A stretch of 64,000 nucleotides of DNA from Pontederia crassipes (lineage: Eukaryota > Streptophyta > Magnoliopsida > Commelinales > Pontederiaceae), in NCBI GenBank assembly GCA_030549335.1, contig JAUKPH010000018.1, positions 8,370,001 through 8,434,000 on the forward strand, in the 5' to 3' direction. The notes below the pieces were generated by a model. It ran no database searches and had not been told where the DNA came from. It saw only the letters and a list, made by a program, of their open reading frames with translations. Positions within the stretch are counted from its first letter, which is position 1; the number at the start of each line of letters is the position of its first letter. A program made the position numbers and the translations under genes. Of this stretch, positions 32,894 through 43,740 are shown piece after piece.

Positions 32894-34290
32894 TGTTGGA
32901 TCTAAGTTTTAATGATATATTAAATTATATTTTGATGATACAAACCTCGAATGATTAAAGATAAAATGCTAAAAAGTTTAAAAAAAAAGAGATAACTTTA
33001 TGCACTACACTTTGATTAAATAATTGGCACTGATCTTATTAGTTTTGGATGAATGTGGAATGTCATAGTTGTAGAGAATTCTGTTAGCTTTCCATAGACT
33101 CCAAGATCATCTAATTAATTTAGATAACTTTATGCACTATACTTTGATTAAATAATTGGCACTGATCTTATTAGTTTTGGATGAATGTGGAATTTCATAG
33201 TTGTAGAGAATTCTGTTAGCTTTCCATAGACTCCAAGATCATCTAATTTGGATAACCGTGCAGAAAGTTATGCTCAAAATAGTGCAGGACGGTCAACCTG
33301 TCGGTCGAAGCTATGAAAGCCGGTCGAAATAGTCCGGTCGACCGATCGGAGATACCGGTCGACCGATCAAGGCATAAACTGCTCAAATGAAAACTACGAG
33401 ACTATACCGGTCGATAGTCTGGTCGAAGCACCGGTCGACCGATCAGCTCAACGGCTACAAATCAAAATTGTGAAACTGTACCGGTCGAGACACCGGTCGA
33501 TAGTCCGGTCGATCGATCAGCTACGGCAATTGGAGAAATCAGCGCAACGGTCATATAGTCCGGTCGACCGGTCAATAAATGCGATTGACTGGTCCATTAC
33601 TGAAATGAACAGTAACGACTATATTTTGAGGAGAAAAATGTGGAATTAATTCTGAACGAATTTTACACATACCAGAGCCTATAAAAGGAGTGTCAAGGTA
33701 AGAAGCAATTAATGCATTTTAGAGCCTTCTTGAAGTTATCAAGAAATCAAAAGGAGATCTTTTCTTTTGAAGTTATCATTTTAGAGCCTTTTTTCTTTCT
33801 CTCTTCTCTTCTTGTGAGTGTTCTATTGTAAAAGAGAGAAACTATTCTTCAGAAAGATTGTGAGAGCTCCTGTGTAAAAAAGGTTCCAAATCTTACCTCT
33901 TGAGCGAGAGAAAAATTAGCTTCCTAGGAGGAGAGGTTGCCTTGCCTCTCGAAGCGGAGAAAAATGTGGTTGTGTAAAGGATTTTCTTCCTTGCCCCATT
34001 TGGAACAAAGGAAGGGATTAGTGGAATCTCCGGCAGTCTCGAGGTCGAGAAGTCGGAGCGGGAACGTAGGCCAAGGTGTGGCCGAACCTCGTCAACAATC
34101 ACCCGTGTCTTCGTGTTCGATTTCTCTCACTCTCTCTCCCCATTAATATTGTGTTTATAATCTGAGTTGGAAAGGTTTTTAAGAATCGGTTTTATGTTTC
34201 CGCGACGAATTTCGTGAAATCGACATTTTTGGTTAAACACTAATTCACCCCCCCCCCCCCCCCCCTCTTGGTGTTCCTTGGGATCCTACA
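32894..34290 (+). repeat. 5' LTR, 1397 bp, with internal tandem duplication
   Basis: TGTTGGATC...GGATCCTACA. A block of about 125 bp (AACTTTATGCACTA...ATCATCTAATT) occurs twice at about 32995-33250 but once in the 3' LTR. GGTCGACC words cluster at 33290-33590. The TATA box TATAAAAG is at 33680-33687. A C-run of about 20 lies at 34247-34265. Confidence 0.9.
33680..33687 (+). promoter_or_regulatory. LTR TATA box
   Basis: GCCTATAAAAGGAGTG is conserved at the same place in the other LTRs (37315, 49846, 53080; minus-strand copies at 45350 and 47904), about 600 bases before the LTR end. Confidence 0.7.
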
Positions 34291-34306
34291 ATTGGTATCA
34301 GAGCAG
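34291..34306 (+). promoter_or_regulatory. Primer-binding site (initiator tRNA-Met type)
   Basis: TGGTATCAGAGC three bases after the LTR end is the standard plant Copia minus-strand primer site. Confidence 0.85.
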
Positions 34307-34404
34307 ATTGCTCTTGTTTTGATCTTTTAAATCTTTTCGTTTTCATATCTAATCAATTTTTAAGATTTAATCAATTTTTTTAAGATTTAACAATCATAAG
34401 AGCT

Positions 34405-35852
34405 ATGGGATCAAGTGGATTTATTTTCGTCGAAGGAAAATCAATTAGTCGTCCTTCCCTTTTAAATGCATCAAATTTTGCATATTGAAAAATTCGGATT
34501 CAAGCCTATATATGTTCTATTAATATAAACATGTGGGATATTATTGAAAAAGGCTACTATCTACATGAAAAATTACCATTCGAACATGACGAAAGACAAA
34601 AAGTTTTTTCGAAATTGGATTGGAAATAAAAGAATATCTTTTATTGTGCTTTAAATTCAATGAATTTTAATCGGATTTCAAATTGCGTAAGTGCAACTGA
34701 GATTTGGAACAAACTCATCATTACTTATGAAGGAACCGATAAACTTAAAGAATCTAAATTAAATATTTTGAATCATAAATACGATTCCTTCAAGATGCAT
34801 GAAAATGAATCTATAGATGATATGGTTGCTTGATTTAATGATATTGTGAATGGATTAGCCTCTTTGGGCGAACCTAGAACTAACCCCCAAAAAGTGAAAA
34901 AGATTCTTAGTTCTCTCTCCTCCCGTTGGCATACGAAAAGGACGGTGATCGAAGAAAAATATTTGAACAAATTGGATTTTGACGATCTAATTGGTCTAAC
35001 CTATGAGATCGGAATCCAAGAAGAAGAAGAATCAAATGCTCCCAAAAAGAAGACATTGACTTTGAAAGCAAGCAAAAGTGAAGATGACACAAGTGAAGAA
35101 GAAGTAGACGAAAAGAGACTCGATCTCTACTCAAGAAAACTCGATAAGTATCTCAAATTGGGGAAAGAGCAAGAAAAGAATGTGAAGCCTACCCGAAGAT
35201 CATACAAAAATCACAAAGAAGAGACATCTCATAAAAGAAAGAAGAAAAGACATGATGAGTCAAGTGAAGGTGAATCATCAAATTCGTCCAGCGAGGATGC
35301 ATATCTATACTTAATGGCACATAATGATAAGGTATCATCCAACTCTTCTTATTGCTCTAGTGCTAATAGTGATAATGATAATGAGGATGATAATATCAAT
35401 TTTGATGTACATAAGGAATTCTCTTTCTTAATTGAAAAATATCTTATTCTTAAAAAGAAGAATAAAAAAATTGATGAATGATTTCATATTATAAAAGATG
35501 AGTTTGATACTTTGAAAAAGGAAAGGGATGTCCTAATGAAACCTTGATGAATGATCTTCACATTATGAAAAATGAGTTTGAAAAATTAAAAATGGAAAAT
35601 GAAAATCTCAAAAATGAAATTGAAACTTTGGAGATTACACATGCATGTGAAATTGTAAAACTAGCATGCTCTTTAGAAAAAGAAAAGAAGGAAAATGCCT
35701 CTTTGAAAAATATAGCTATTTCTCATGTAACAAAAAATAATCCTAGAAAACACTTTAAACATGAAAACTCTTATTGGAAATATAATCATACATATAGAAA
35801 ATCACATATTACATATTTTACATATGGATTTAATGGTCATTTTGCGTATTAA
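34405..35852 (+). pseudogene. Copia gag (UBN2-type), stops and frame changes
   Basis: ATG at 34405 (MGSSGF). Codon 28 is TGA (34486-34488) in the context NFAY*KIRIQAY, where relatives of this family have Trp. Further stops follow at 34628-34630 and about 34832. A long open part at 34846-35481 carries GLASLGEPRTNPQKVKKIL, SSRWHTKRTVIEEKYLNKL and an acidic region (EEESNAPKKK, EDDTSEEEVDEKRL). The end has a degenerate zinc knuckle (TYFTYGFNGHFAY). Family role: gag coat and RNA packaging. No functional product is expected. Confidence 0.85.
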
Positions 35853-36476
35853 TGCAAAGCAAGAAAATCTTCACAAAATGTCATAATTTGAGTTCCGAAA
35901 GTAACAACATCTAACAAAATAGAACTCAAAGAAATTTGGATACCAAAGATTACATGATCATTTTTGCAGGTGTGCCTCACATACAAAGGACAAGTAGAAT
36001 TAAAAATGTAAGGCACAAAAGTTAAGGTAAAAGTATCATTCATTGCATTCTTATATTTCTTAAGTGATTAGGCCTATTCTTTTATTTTCATTCAAAAATT
36101 TCAAAATGACTATTTCTTTGGATGAGAAGAAATGAATAAAAGAAAATTGGTCATAACGATAGGGGGAGCATGTTAAAACTTCAAAACTTTATTTTTACAT
36201 ATCATGGATATCATTGTTGCATCAAAGTTTTACGCCATATCCATAAATATCTTTTTGGATTTCATCAAATAGTCTTCATTTTACCATTATAAAATAGTCA
36301 TAAATTTAGGGGGAGTCATATTTTCAAATTCTTATGTTGAAATACTCTCTACAAGACTATTATATGAAAAAAGGGGGAAAATATTTTTTTAAAAAGGAAA
36401 ATATTGATTAAGGGGGAGTTACATATGATTTCTTATATGCTTCATATATATAAATTATTCTTTTTGATGAAACAAA

Positions 36477-36498
36477 AGTGGGGGGGGGGGGGGGGGGG
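36477..36498. repeat. G homopolymer, about 18-19 G
   Basis: Uninterrupted G-run in the non-coding 3' part of the Copia element, where relatives have a short AGGGGGAG. Length is likely unreliable in sequencing. Confidence 0.8.
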
Positions 36499-36696
36499 AA
36501 GTATAGGAAAAATATGATTTGAATATCATTTTATATGAAAAGTATTTTACAATTAATATTTATGTAAATATCTATCATTGTAAGGAAAATTATGTGTTAG
36601 GGGGATTAAAATTGTTTTTACAAGAATTTTACAACTTTTTTGCAATTTATATATTTCTCATATTTCCCGGTTTGTCTTCATAAAAAAGGGAGAGAT

Positions 36697-37897
36697 TGTT
36701 GTATCTAAGTTTTAATGACATATTAAATTATTTTTGCTGATACAAACCTCAAATGATTAAAGATAAAACGCTAAATAGTTTAAAGAAAAAGAGATAACTT
36801 TATGCACTACACTTTGATTAAGTAATTGGCACTGATCTTATTAGTTTTGGATGAAAGTTGTAGAGAATTCTGTTAGCTTTCCATAAATTCCAAGATCATC
36901 TAATTTGGATAATCGTGTAGAAAGTTATACTCAAAATAGTGCAGGGCGCTTGTCGAAGCTATGAAGGCCGATCGAGACAGTCCGGTCGATAGATCGGAGA
37001 TACCGGTTGACCGATTAAGGCATAATTTGCTCAAATGAAAACTACGAGACTATACCGATTGACAGTCCGGTCGACCGATCAGCTCAACAGCTACAAATCA
37101 AAACTGCAAGACTTTACCGATCGAGACACCGATCGATAGTCCGGTCGACCAACCAGCTGCGGCAACTAGAGAAATCAGCGCAACGGTCATATAGTCTGGT
37201 CGACCAGTCAATAAATGTGGTCGATCGGTCCATTACTGAAATGAATAGTAATGACTATATTTTGAGGAGAAAATGTGGAATTAATTCTGGATGAATTTTT
37301 CACATACTAGAGCCTATAAAAAGAGTGCCAAGGTTAGAAGTAATCCTTGCATTGAAGCAAAACTTCAAGAAATCAAAAGGAGATCATTTCTCTTGTAGTT
37401 ATCATTTTAGAGCCTTCCTTCTTTCTCTCTTCTCTTCTTGTGAGTGTTCTATTGTAAAAGAGAGAAACTATTCTTCAGAAAGATTGTGAGAACTCCTGTA
37501 TAAAAGAGGTTCAAAATCTTACCTCTTGCGCGAGAGAAAAGATTAGCTTCCTAGGAGGAGAGGTTCCTTTGCCTCTCGAAGTAGAGAAAAAAGTGGTTGT
37601 GTAAAGGGCTTTCTTCCTTGCCCCATTTGGAAAAAAGGAAGGGATTAGTGGAATATCCGACGGTCTCGAGGGCGAGAAGTCGGAGCGGAGACGTAGGCCA
37701 TGGTGTGGCCGAACCTCATCAACAATCACCCGTGTCTTCGTGTTCGATTTCTCTCACTCTCTCTCCCCATTAATATTGTGTTTATAATCTGAATTGCAAA
37801 GGTTTTTAAGAATCGGTTTATGCTTCCGTGACGAATTTCGTGAAATCGACATTTTCGGTTAAACACTAATTTTTCACCCCCCTCTTGGTGCCCTACA
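36697..37897 (+). repeat. 3' LTR, 1201 bp
   Basis: TGTTGTATC...GGTGCCCTACA. Lacks the 125-bp duplication of the 5' LTR. TATA box at 37315. Confidence 0.9.
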
Positions 37898-38689
37898 TGA
37901 GTGTCCATCGGTGGCATCATCTCCATCGTCAGAATCTATCGGTGCCAGCTCGCCAATCCTAAGTTGTTTTCAGTGCAAGGTCACTAATGACATCAGTGGG
38001 GTGGGGTCGAATATACTCTTCGTCCACAGGAATGTCGACACCAAAATGAAGTAAAATCTTGGTGATCCAAGCTCCAATATAGAGGAGATGTCGACCAACG
38101 AAAATCTTTTGGAAGGTGGAATCCATGTGATAGAAAACGAAATGACCAAAATGGAGAAAGGAGGCATCTTGATTACAAAGACCATGAAAAAAGAACAAAT
38201 CAAAATGGATAATATCTGTATAGTGCCCGGCTTGAGGGGTGATCATACGACTTAGAATGTGGTGAGCCATCTTCATGGATGGATGAAGATGCCAATAGGA
38301 TGATTCGACGGTGTAGTGGATATCTTGTCCACCAAACATTGTACTAATGCCATCTGCCATTGGTAGATAATCAGAAGGTCAACCATGAGTGACAAATGAG
38401 TAGAGACCGGGTAAAGGGCATGGGACACCAAAGATATGATATAGTTGATTAGGATCAAAGCGAATGGGTATGCCAAGGACATAGGTGATGATGGCCTCTC
38501 GAGTGATCATCATGTTCACATAAAAATAACGAACAAGATGGGGATACACACGATCTGTGAGAGAAAGAAGTGATAATCAACCGATATTTTTGAACATCTC
38601 TTGAACATCTTGAATATTCAAAACATCCCAATCAATGGTGTAAGCACGCCGGACATTGCGAGAGGCGTACAAGGCATTAAAAAAAGTAT

Positions 38690-40546
38690 ATATTCAAGTA
38701 CAAGTAGAGCTTATAGAGTATATAATAAAAGAACATTAAATGTTGAAGAATCAATTAATGTTAAATTCAATGAGATGACTGAATTCTTAATGAGCACGCA
38801 AGTACATGATGTTGCGGAAGAAAGAGTTGAAGTGCAAAGACAACTTGATGATATACAAAATGAGGACTTAGAAGAAGTTAAAGTTGACACTCCAAATGTG
38901 GAAGAAATTAAAAAACATCGAATTGAGAAGAACCAAATCATTCCAAGAAACTGGAGACATGCCTCATTACATCCACTTGAACAAGTTATAGGTAATATAA
39001 ATGAAGGTATAAAAACTTAAAACTCTTTGAAAAATCTATGTGCCTTTTCGGCATTTCTTGCTAACTTTGAACCCAGCAATATAGATGAAGCACTTAAAGA
39101 TTTAAATTAGATAAATTCAATGCATGAGAAATTAAATAATTTTGAAAGAAATCAAATGTGGAAACTTGTGGAAAGACCCAAGGACCATCCCATTATTGAA
39201 ACCAAATGGGTCTTTCGAAACAAGTTAGATGAAAATAATGTCATTGTGAGGAACAAGGCTAAATTAGTGGTCAAGGGTTACTCACAAATTGAAGGAATTG
39301 ATTTTGATAAAACTTTTTCTCCCGTTGCTAGAGTTAAGGCAATTCGAATACTTTTAGCTTTTTATGTTATAAAGGTTTTAAACTTTTTCAAATGGATGTA
39401 AAATCAGCTTTTTTAAAGGGTTTTATAAATGTAGAAGTTTATGTTGAACAACCTCAAGGTTTTGAAAATCCAGATTTCCCTAATCATATTTTCAAACTTT
39501 CAAAAGCTCTTTACGATTTGAAACAAGCTCCTCGAGCTTGGTATGAAAGATTAAATTCATTTTTAATTGAAAATGATTTTCAAAAAGGAAAGTTGACACC
39601 ACATTATTTTTAAAACATTTTAAGTTGATATTTTAATAGTTCAACTACTAATGAATGCTTATGCAAAGAGTTTGAAACTCTTATGCAATAAGAATTTGAG
39701 ATGAGTCTTGTAGGAGAGCTCACATTCTTTCTATACTTATAAGTGAAATAATCCAAGGAAAGCATTTTTTCAATCAAGAAAAGTATACAAGGGAGTTACT
39801 TAAAAGATTCGGGATGAATGAATGCAAGCCGAGCACAACCCCTATGAGCACTATACAAAATTGGATAAAGATGAAAAAGACAAGTCCATTGATCAAAAAG
39901 GGTACAGAGGCATGATCGGTAGCTTGCTCTATTTAATGACTTCTAAATCAGATATAATGTTTAGTGTATGCTTGTATACTAGGTTTCAATCTGCTTTCAA
40001 AGTATTACATTTAATCGCTTGCGTTTTTTAAAGCATACATGTGAATTAGGCATTTGATATGATAGAAATTCTCCATTTGAATTGCATGCCTACACTGATG
40101 CAGTTTTTGTCGGGGTGTAAAGTTGATAGAAAAAGTACTAGGGGACGTGTTGCTTTCTTGGTAGCTCTCTCATCTCATGAGCTAGTGAGAAACAAAACTC
40201 TATCGTACTTTTTACCGCCGAGGCCGAATATATAACCACCGGTAGTTGTTGTGCACAAATATTATGGGTAAAACAATAATTGCTTGATTATGGTGTGAAT
40301 TGTTCCAATGTACCCATGAAGTGCGATAACACAAGTGCTACAGAAATGACCAAAAATCTAATTCAACACTCTAGGACTAAACACCTTGACTTGCGATATC
40401 ATTTCATTAGAGAACATGTGACTCTTAAGGTAATTGTCAATGAACATATGTCCACTGAAGTCCAACTTGTAGACATATTTATAAAACCCTTGAGTGAAGA
40501 ACGGTTTTGCATGCTTAGAAGGGAATTAGGAATGATTAAATCTTAA
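38690..40546 (+). pseudogene. Copia pol fragment: integrase tail, reverse transcriptase, RNase H
   Basis: Begins with RAYRVYNKRTLNVEESI, the conserved tail after the integrase core, then an acidic linker and NWRHASLHPLEQVIG. Reverse transcriptase (RVT_2) follows: WVFRNKLDENN, KAKLVVKGYSQIEGIDFDKTF, MDVKSAFLKGF, YVEQPQGFENP, LYDLKQAPRAWYERL. The block that should hold the catalytic YVDD (about 39615-39660) is damaged by a deletion and stops. Then YRGMIGSLLYLMTSKSDIMF, CDNTSATEMTKNLIQHSR TKH and the RNase H end FIKPLSEERF. Order integrase before reverse transcriptase identifies Copia rather than Gypsy. Frame changes occur near 39390, 39610, 39820 and 40030. It has no 5' partner on this strand. 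Confidence 0.9.
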
Positions 40547-40880
40547 TTGCATATTAATTGTAAGTAAAAGTGACTTGGTTATGCAATATCACTTTTGACA
40601 TAAATTGAATATTAAAAGTGTTGCACAACACTTACATTTATGTGGAATAACTCCTTGGAACTAAATCTCAATGATTAAAATTTCGCAAATTAGTGAAAAA
40701 TGGCTGTCAGACTAGGACCGATCGACTAGTATATGATTGCCTAGCTGACATCCATCGACCGATGGATTTTTTCTAGCAGAAACAACTATCCGATCGATCG
40801 CTGGACACTACCGGTCGACCGGTATATGCCAACAATCGAAGTACAAGAAATTGATCGCTCGATCGGTCGACCCATCTTTT
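40547..40880 (+). repeat. 3' region of the Copia fragment with GGTCGACC words
   Basis: Non-coding. From 40715 it carries ACCGATCGACTAG, CCATCGACCGATGG, CCGGTCGACCGG and CGATCGGTCGACCC, as in the LTRs of the other elements; it may be a diverged LTR. Confidence 0.5.
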
Positions 40881-41560
40881 CACTTGGCCGTTGCCCTAGC
40901 CACCGTCGTCCAATCCTCTCCGTGACGTCGCTGCTGACCGTCCGGCCATCGTCATCACCATCCCAATCGCTCTCTCCTCTGATTTTCTCCTCCTTCAGCC
41001 GCTGCCGCCATCTTCCCCCTTTTTGCCTCTTCCTTCGATGATCGCCGCCTCCCTCTTCTCTTCTCCACTGTTTGTCCTCTACTCCGCCGGCCGTCCCCCC
41101 TCGTCGGTGATCCCTGTGGCCTCTGTCGACCTCCCTCTGGCCACCGCCGACGTCGTCACAGCTCCTCCTCTCCGTCCTCTTCTCGATCGTCACTGTCACA
41201 TCCTTCTTCCGGCCTCTCTCCGGTGAACCATGTAGCCGCTGTCAACCACCCTCTAGTCACTGTCGCCGCCCTGTTCTCCAATGATCACCATCCTCCCTCT
41301 CGAACTTCCGGTCGCCATCAACCTCCCTCTCGACCGCCACCATCCTTCTCTGTCGGTCTCTCTTTCTTCTCTCCGTCGCCAGCGCCCTCTTCACTTTGGT
41401 GCCCTCTGACCCTGTCTCCCTTCCGGCCGCACAGTCACTACCCTGTCGCCGTTGCCCTCTCGCCGTCAACCCTTCGCAGCCGCCAGCATTTCCATTCCCT
41501 CCGGCCACCGGTCGCCATTGTTGAATCCATAGCCGACGACGAAGGGATTCTACGTCTTTT
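40881..41560. other. GC-rich, C/T-biased island, no conserved gene
   Basis: About 680 bp rich in CCGTCGCC, CTCCCTC and CTTCTCTCC words in otherwise AT-rich DNA. Open frames on both strands (Pro/Ser/Leu-rich or Arg/Gly-rich) look compositional. It could be captured host DNA or part of an LTR or leader. Confidence 0.45.
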
Positions 41561-41746
41561 CAGCACCGTCATTGTTTCTATGGCTCAGGTGGTAGCAAAG
41601 GCGGAGGCATGTGTCTGCCCATGCCTGCACGTGAAGACACCGAAATACAAACAAAGTATTACTTACATCATAAGTTGTCTGCTGGTTCGGTGGTAGCCGC
41701 AATTTATACTTTCCAATTGACACAAGATTGAGTCCCACATCCAACA
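41561..41746 (-). repeat. Possible LTR edge (TGTTGGATGTGGGACTCAAT on minus)
   Basis: On the minus strand, 41746 starts TGTTGGATGTGGGACTC, resembling LTR starts in plants. No partner or duplication was found. Confidence 0.3.
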
Positions 41747-42457
41747 TTTTTTAACATGTACTTTTAATTGTTTTCTTTAACAACTATTTACTTTTTACAA
41801 TAATTACTTGAAGTATTTTATTATGTTATATTTTTAATATCTTGACATAATTTTTTATTTAACTTCTATATAATTTTTCAATATGGAAGTACAAAATATG
41901 AAAACCTAAAAAATGTTTTTAGAATAATCATCTCAAACATTTTAATATTTTATATGTTATGTTTTTAAATATCTTTACATAATTTTTTATTTATCTTATA
42001 TTTTTTTAACATGGAAGCAACATATATGAAAATCTCAAACAAATTTTTAACATATTTAGCTCAACCATTTTATATTGCATATTATAAATCCTTATTTTTT
42101 AATTGAAATATATTTTCATTCATTTACTTGCTAATGTCCATTCACAAAAGATATGGATAGATAATTATATAATATTCTTATAAATAATATTTAAAATTTT
42201 AACAAAAAAATTTATAAAATTTTATAATGTTAATATTTTTTTTGGTTAACAGTGAACCCATTGATGGAGATTGGGTCAAGTCGGGTTGGTAGTTGGATCG
42301 GACGACCCGATCTGACTCGATGAACATCCCTAAGTGAACCCACTGATGATTTCTTCTCTCTCCACCACTGGGTGGTAGCATTCATGTCCTTCCAAATGAG
42401 CCTGAACCTGACCCAAAATCAGAACCCGAACTCGTGCCTATTCAATGTGGATGAGCC
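41747..42457. other. AT-rich spacer with a GGGTCGG-type repeat fragment
   Basis: Low complexity to about 42240. At 42250-42335 GGGTCAAGTCGGGTTGG and CGACCCGATCTGACTCG resemble the repeat at 8498-10607. Confidence 0.4.
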
Positions 42458-42519
42458 GTGGACGAGGACGATCCCGTGGACGTGCTCGTCAACCACCTTT
42501 CACTGACCCTACTAATTTT

Positions 42520-43535
42520 GATAGTCATCTCTTTGTCACCAGGGCCATACAAAGAAAAATACCATCATCACACTTGGCATCAAATTTCCCTAGATTATTT
42601 TTTACATTCAAAATATAGCATTTACAACCAAAAACTTTGAAATAAGATTTGGTTTATTTCCATATAAAACTTCAAAACAAGTTTTCTTCTCAAAAGGTCT
42701 AAGTATAATCCTATTATGAACATAGCATGATGTGTTTATGACCTAAGTCCAAACTTTGGCAATTTACTTTTATTTAAAATTATTCTAGCCATTTCTTGTA
42801 TAGTCCTATTTTTCCTTTCTACTACTCCATTTTGTTGAGGTGTCCTAGGAGTGGAAAATTATGAGCAATTTTATTTTCTTCACAAAACAATTCAAATTTA
42901 TGATTTTCAAATTCTCCTCCATGATCACTTTTATTTTTTGAATTTTTTTGTTCAAGTTAATTTTGAATTCCTTTTGCAAATTTGGAAAACATGTTTATTG
43001 TTTCATCTTTACTAGTAAGAAAAATAGTCCAAGTGAAACGAGAGAAATAATCAACAATAAAAAAACATACATTTTTCCTCCTAAACTTACTACATTAGTC
43101 CAAATAAATAAAGATGTAAAAGTTCCAAAGATCTATGTGTACTAATGACTCCCTTTAATTTAAATGAGCTTTTGATTTGTTTACATTTAAGGCATGAATC
43201 ACAAACATTGCTTTGCTCAAATTAACCCTAGGCAAACTTCTAACCAATTCATGATTTGAAAGTTTATTTAGTAATTTATATTTTGCATATCCTAATTTTC
43301 TATGCCACAATTTTATATCATCATGCATAGAACTAAGGCTTTTTTCATTTGTCAAATTATCAAAGTCAATTTTGTACACATTATTGTATCTAAAACTCAT
43401 ATGTAAAACTTTATTATTTTCATCTAATATAAAAAACTTGTCCTTTTTAAATTTGACTAAATAGTTTTTATCACATAGTTGACTTATAATAATTAGATTA
43501 TGTTTTAGGTTTTCAACTAGCCACAAATTTTCCAA
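42520..43535 (-). pseudogene. Copia integrase and GAG-pre-integrase fragment
   Basis: From 43535: MENLWLVENLKHNLIIISQL, VHMSF-type block, then LWHRKLGYAKYKLLNKLSNH, the GAG-pre-integrase signature. The integrase core follows with frame changes. GVVERKNRTIQEMA at about 42830-42790 is the conserved block near its catalytic Glu. Similarity fades at about 42520. The rest of pol is missing on this strand. Confidence 0.8.
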
Positions 43536-43740
43536 ATAACTTTCTCATTCTGACCAACATTGCCCGTACCAATTACTCTTCCTTTCCTATTGTCTCTAAA
43601 AGTGACTTTTCTTCTATTTTTCTTTTCCAAGGTGATAAAGTTTGATGCATCGCCGGTGATGTGTCTTGAGCATCTACTATCAAAATACCATTTACCATCA
43701 TTATGCTTTGGAGCTCCCTACAAGAAAGAAATTAAGAATC

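Larger units (their letters stand above)
32894..37897 (+). mobile_element. Complete gag-only Copia element, 5004 bp
   Basis: Flanked by the exact 5-bp duplication TGAGT (32889-32893 and 37898-37902). 5' LTR 32894-34290, primer-binding site TGGTATCAGAGC just after it, broken gag, purine tract AAAAAAGGGAGAGAT (36682-36696), 3' LTR 36697-37897. The internal region is only about 2.4 kb and has no pol, so it depends on a relative for movement. It is inserted in an older minus-strand LTR element. Confidence 0.92.
32609..38580 (-). pseudogene. ORF resembling the 'putative plant transposon protein' domain, split by a nested Copia element
   Basis: Minus-strand reading runs 38580 to 37903, is interrupted by the inserted element (32894-37897), and continues 32888 to about 32609. 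Landmarks: YPHLVRYFYVNM, ITYVLGIPIRFDPNQLYHIFGVP, then MADGISTMFGGQDIHY, MAHHILSRMITPQAGH, LLYIGAWITKILLHFGVDIP, EEYIRPHPTDV. After the insertion: PSTPAQHIRSSHSTSFGAYDFMALSQQ and QAYYASQGF. The FYVNM and V-G-I-F spacing fits PF20167-like proteins carried by large non-autonomous plant retrotransposons; their biochemical role is unknown. Several frame changes and stops are present. Its element is cut at about 38690, where Copia reverse transcriptase sequence on the other strand begins. Confidence 0.6.

Noticed and set aside
38690-40546. Endogenous pararetrovirus or other virus-derived reverse transcriptase
   Set aside because: Integrase tail precedes reverse transcriptase, LTRs and tRNA-Met primer sites are nearby, and no movement or coat protein motifs occur; Copia explains it.
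41223-41696. Plus-strand 157-codon Pro/Ser-rich open frame
   Set aside because: Driven by C/T-rich composition; the opposite strand is open too and no domain is seen.
41581-41700. tRNA or SINE head (GCTCAGGTGGTAGC and GGTTCGGTGGTAGCC)
   Set aside because: The two boxes resemble tRNA promoter boxes only loosely, their spacing is too wide, and no cloverleaf or A-tail was found.
42458-42560. Start of a gag-like MSRGRGRSRGRAR frame on plus
   Set aside because: Short, arginine/glycine-rich, not continued by any recognisable domain, and overlaps the decayed integrase on the other strand.
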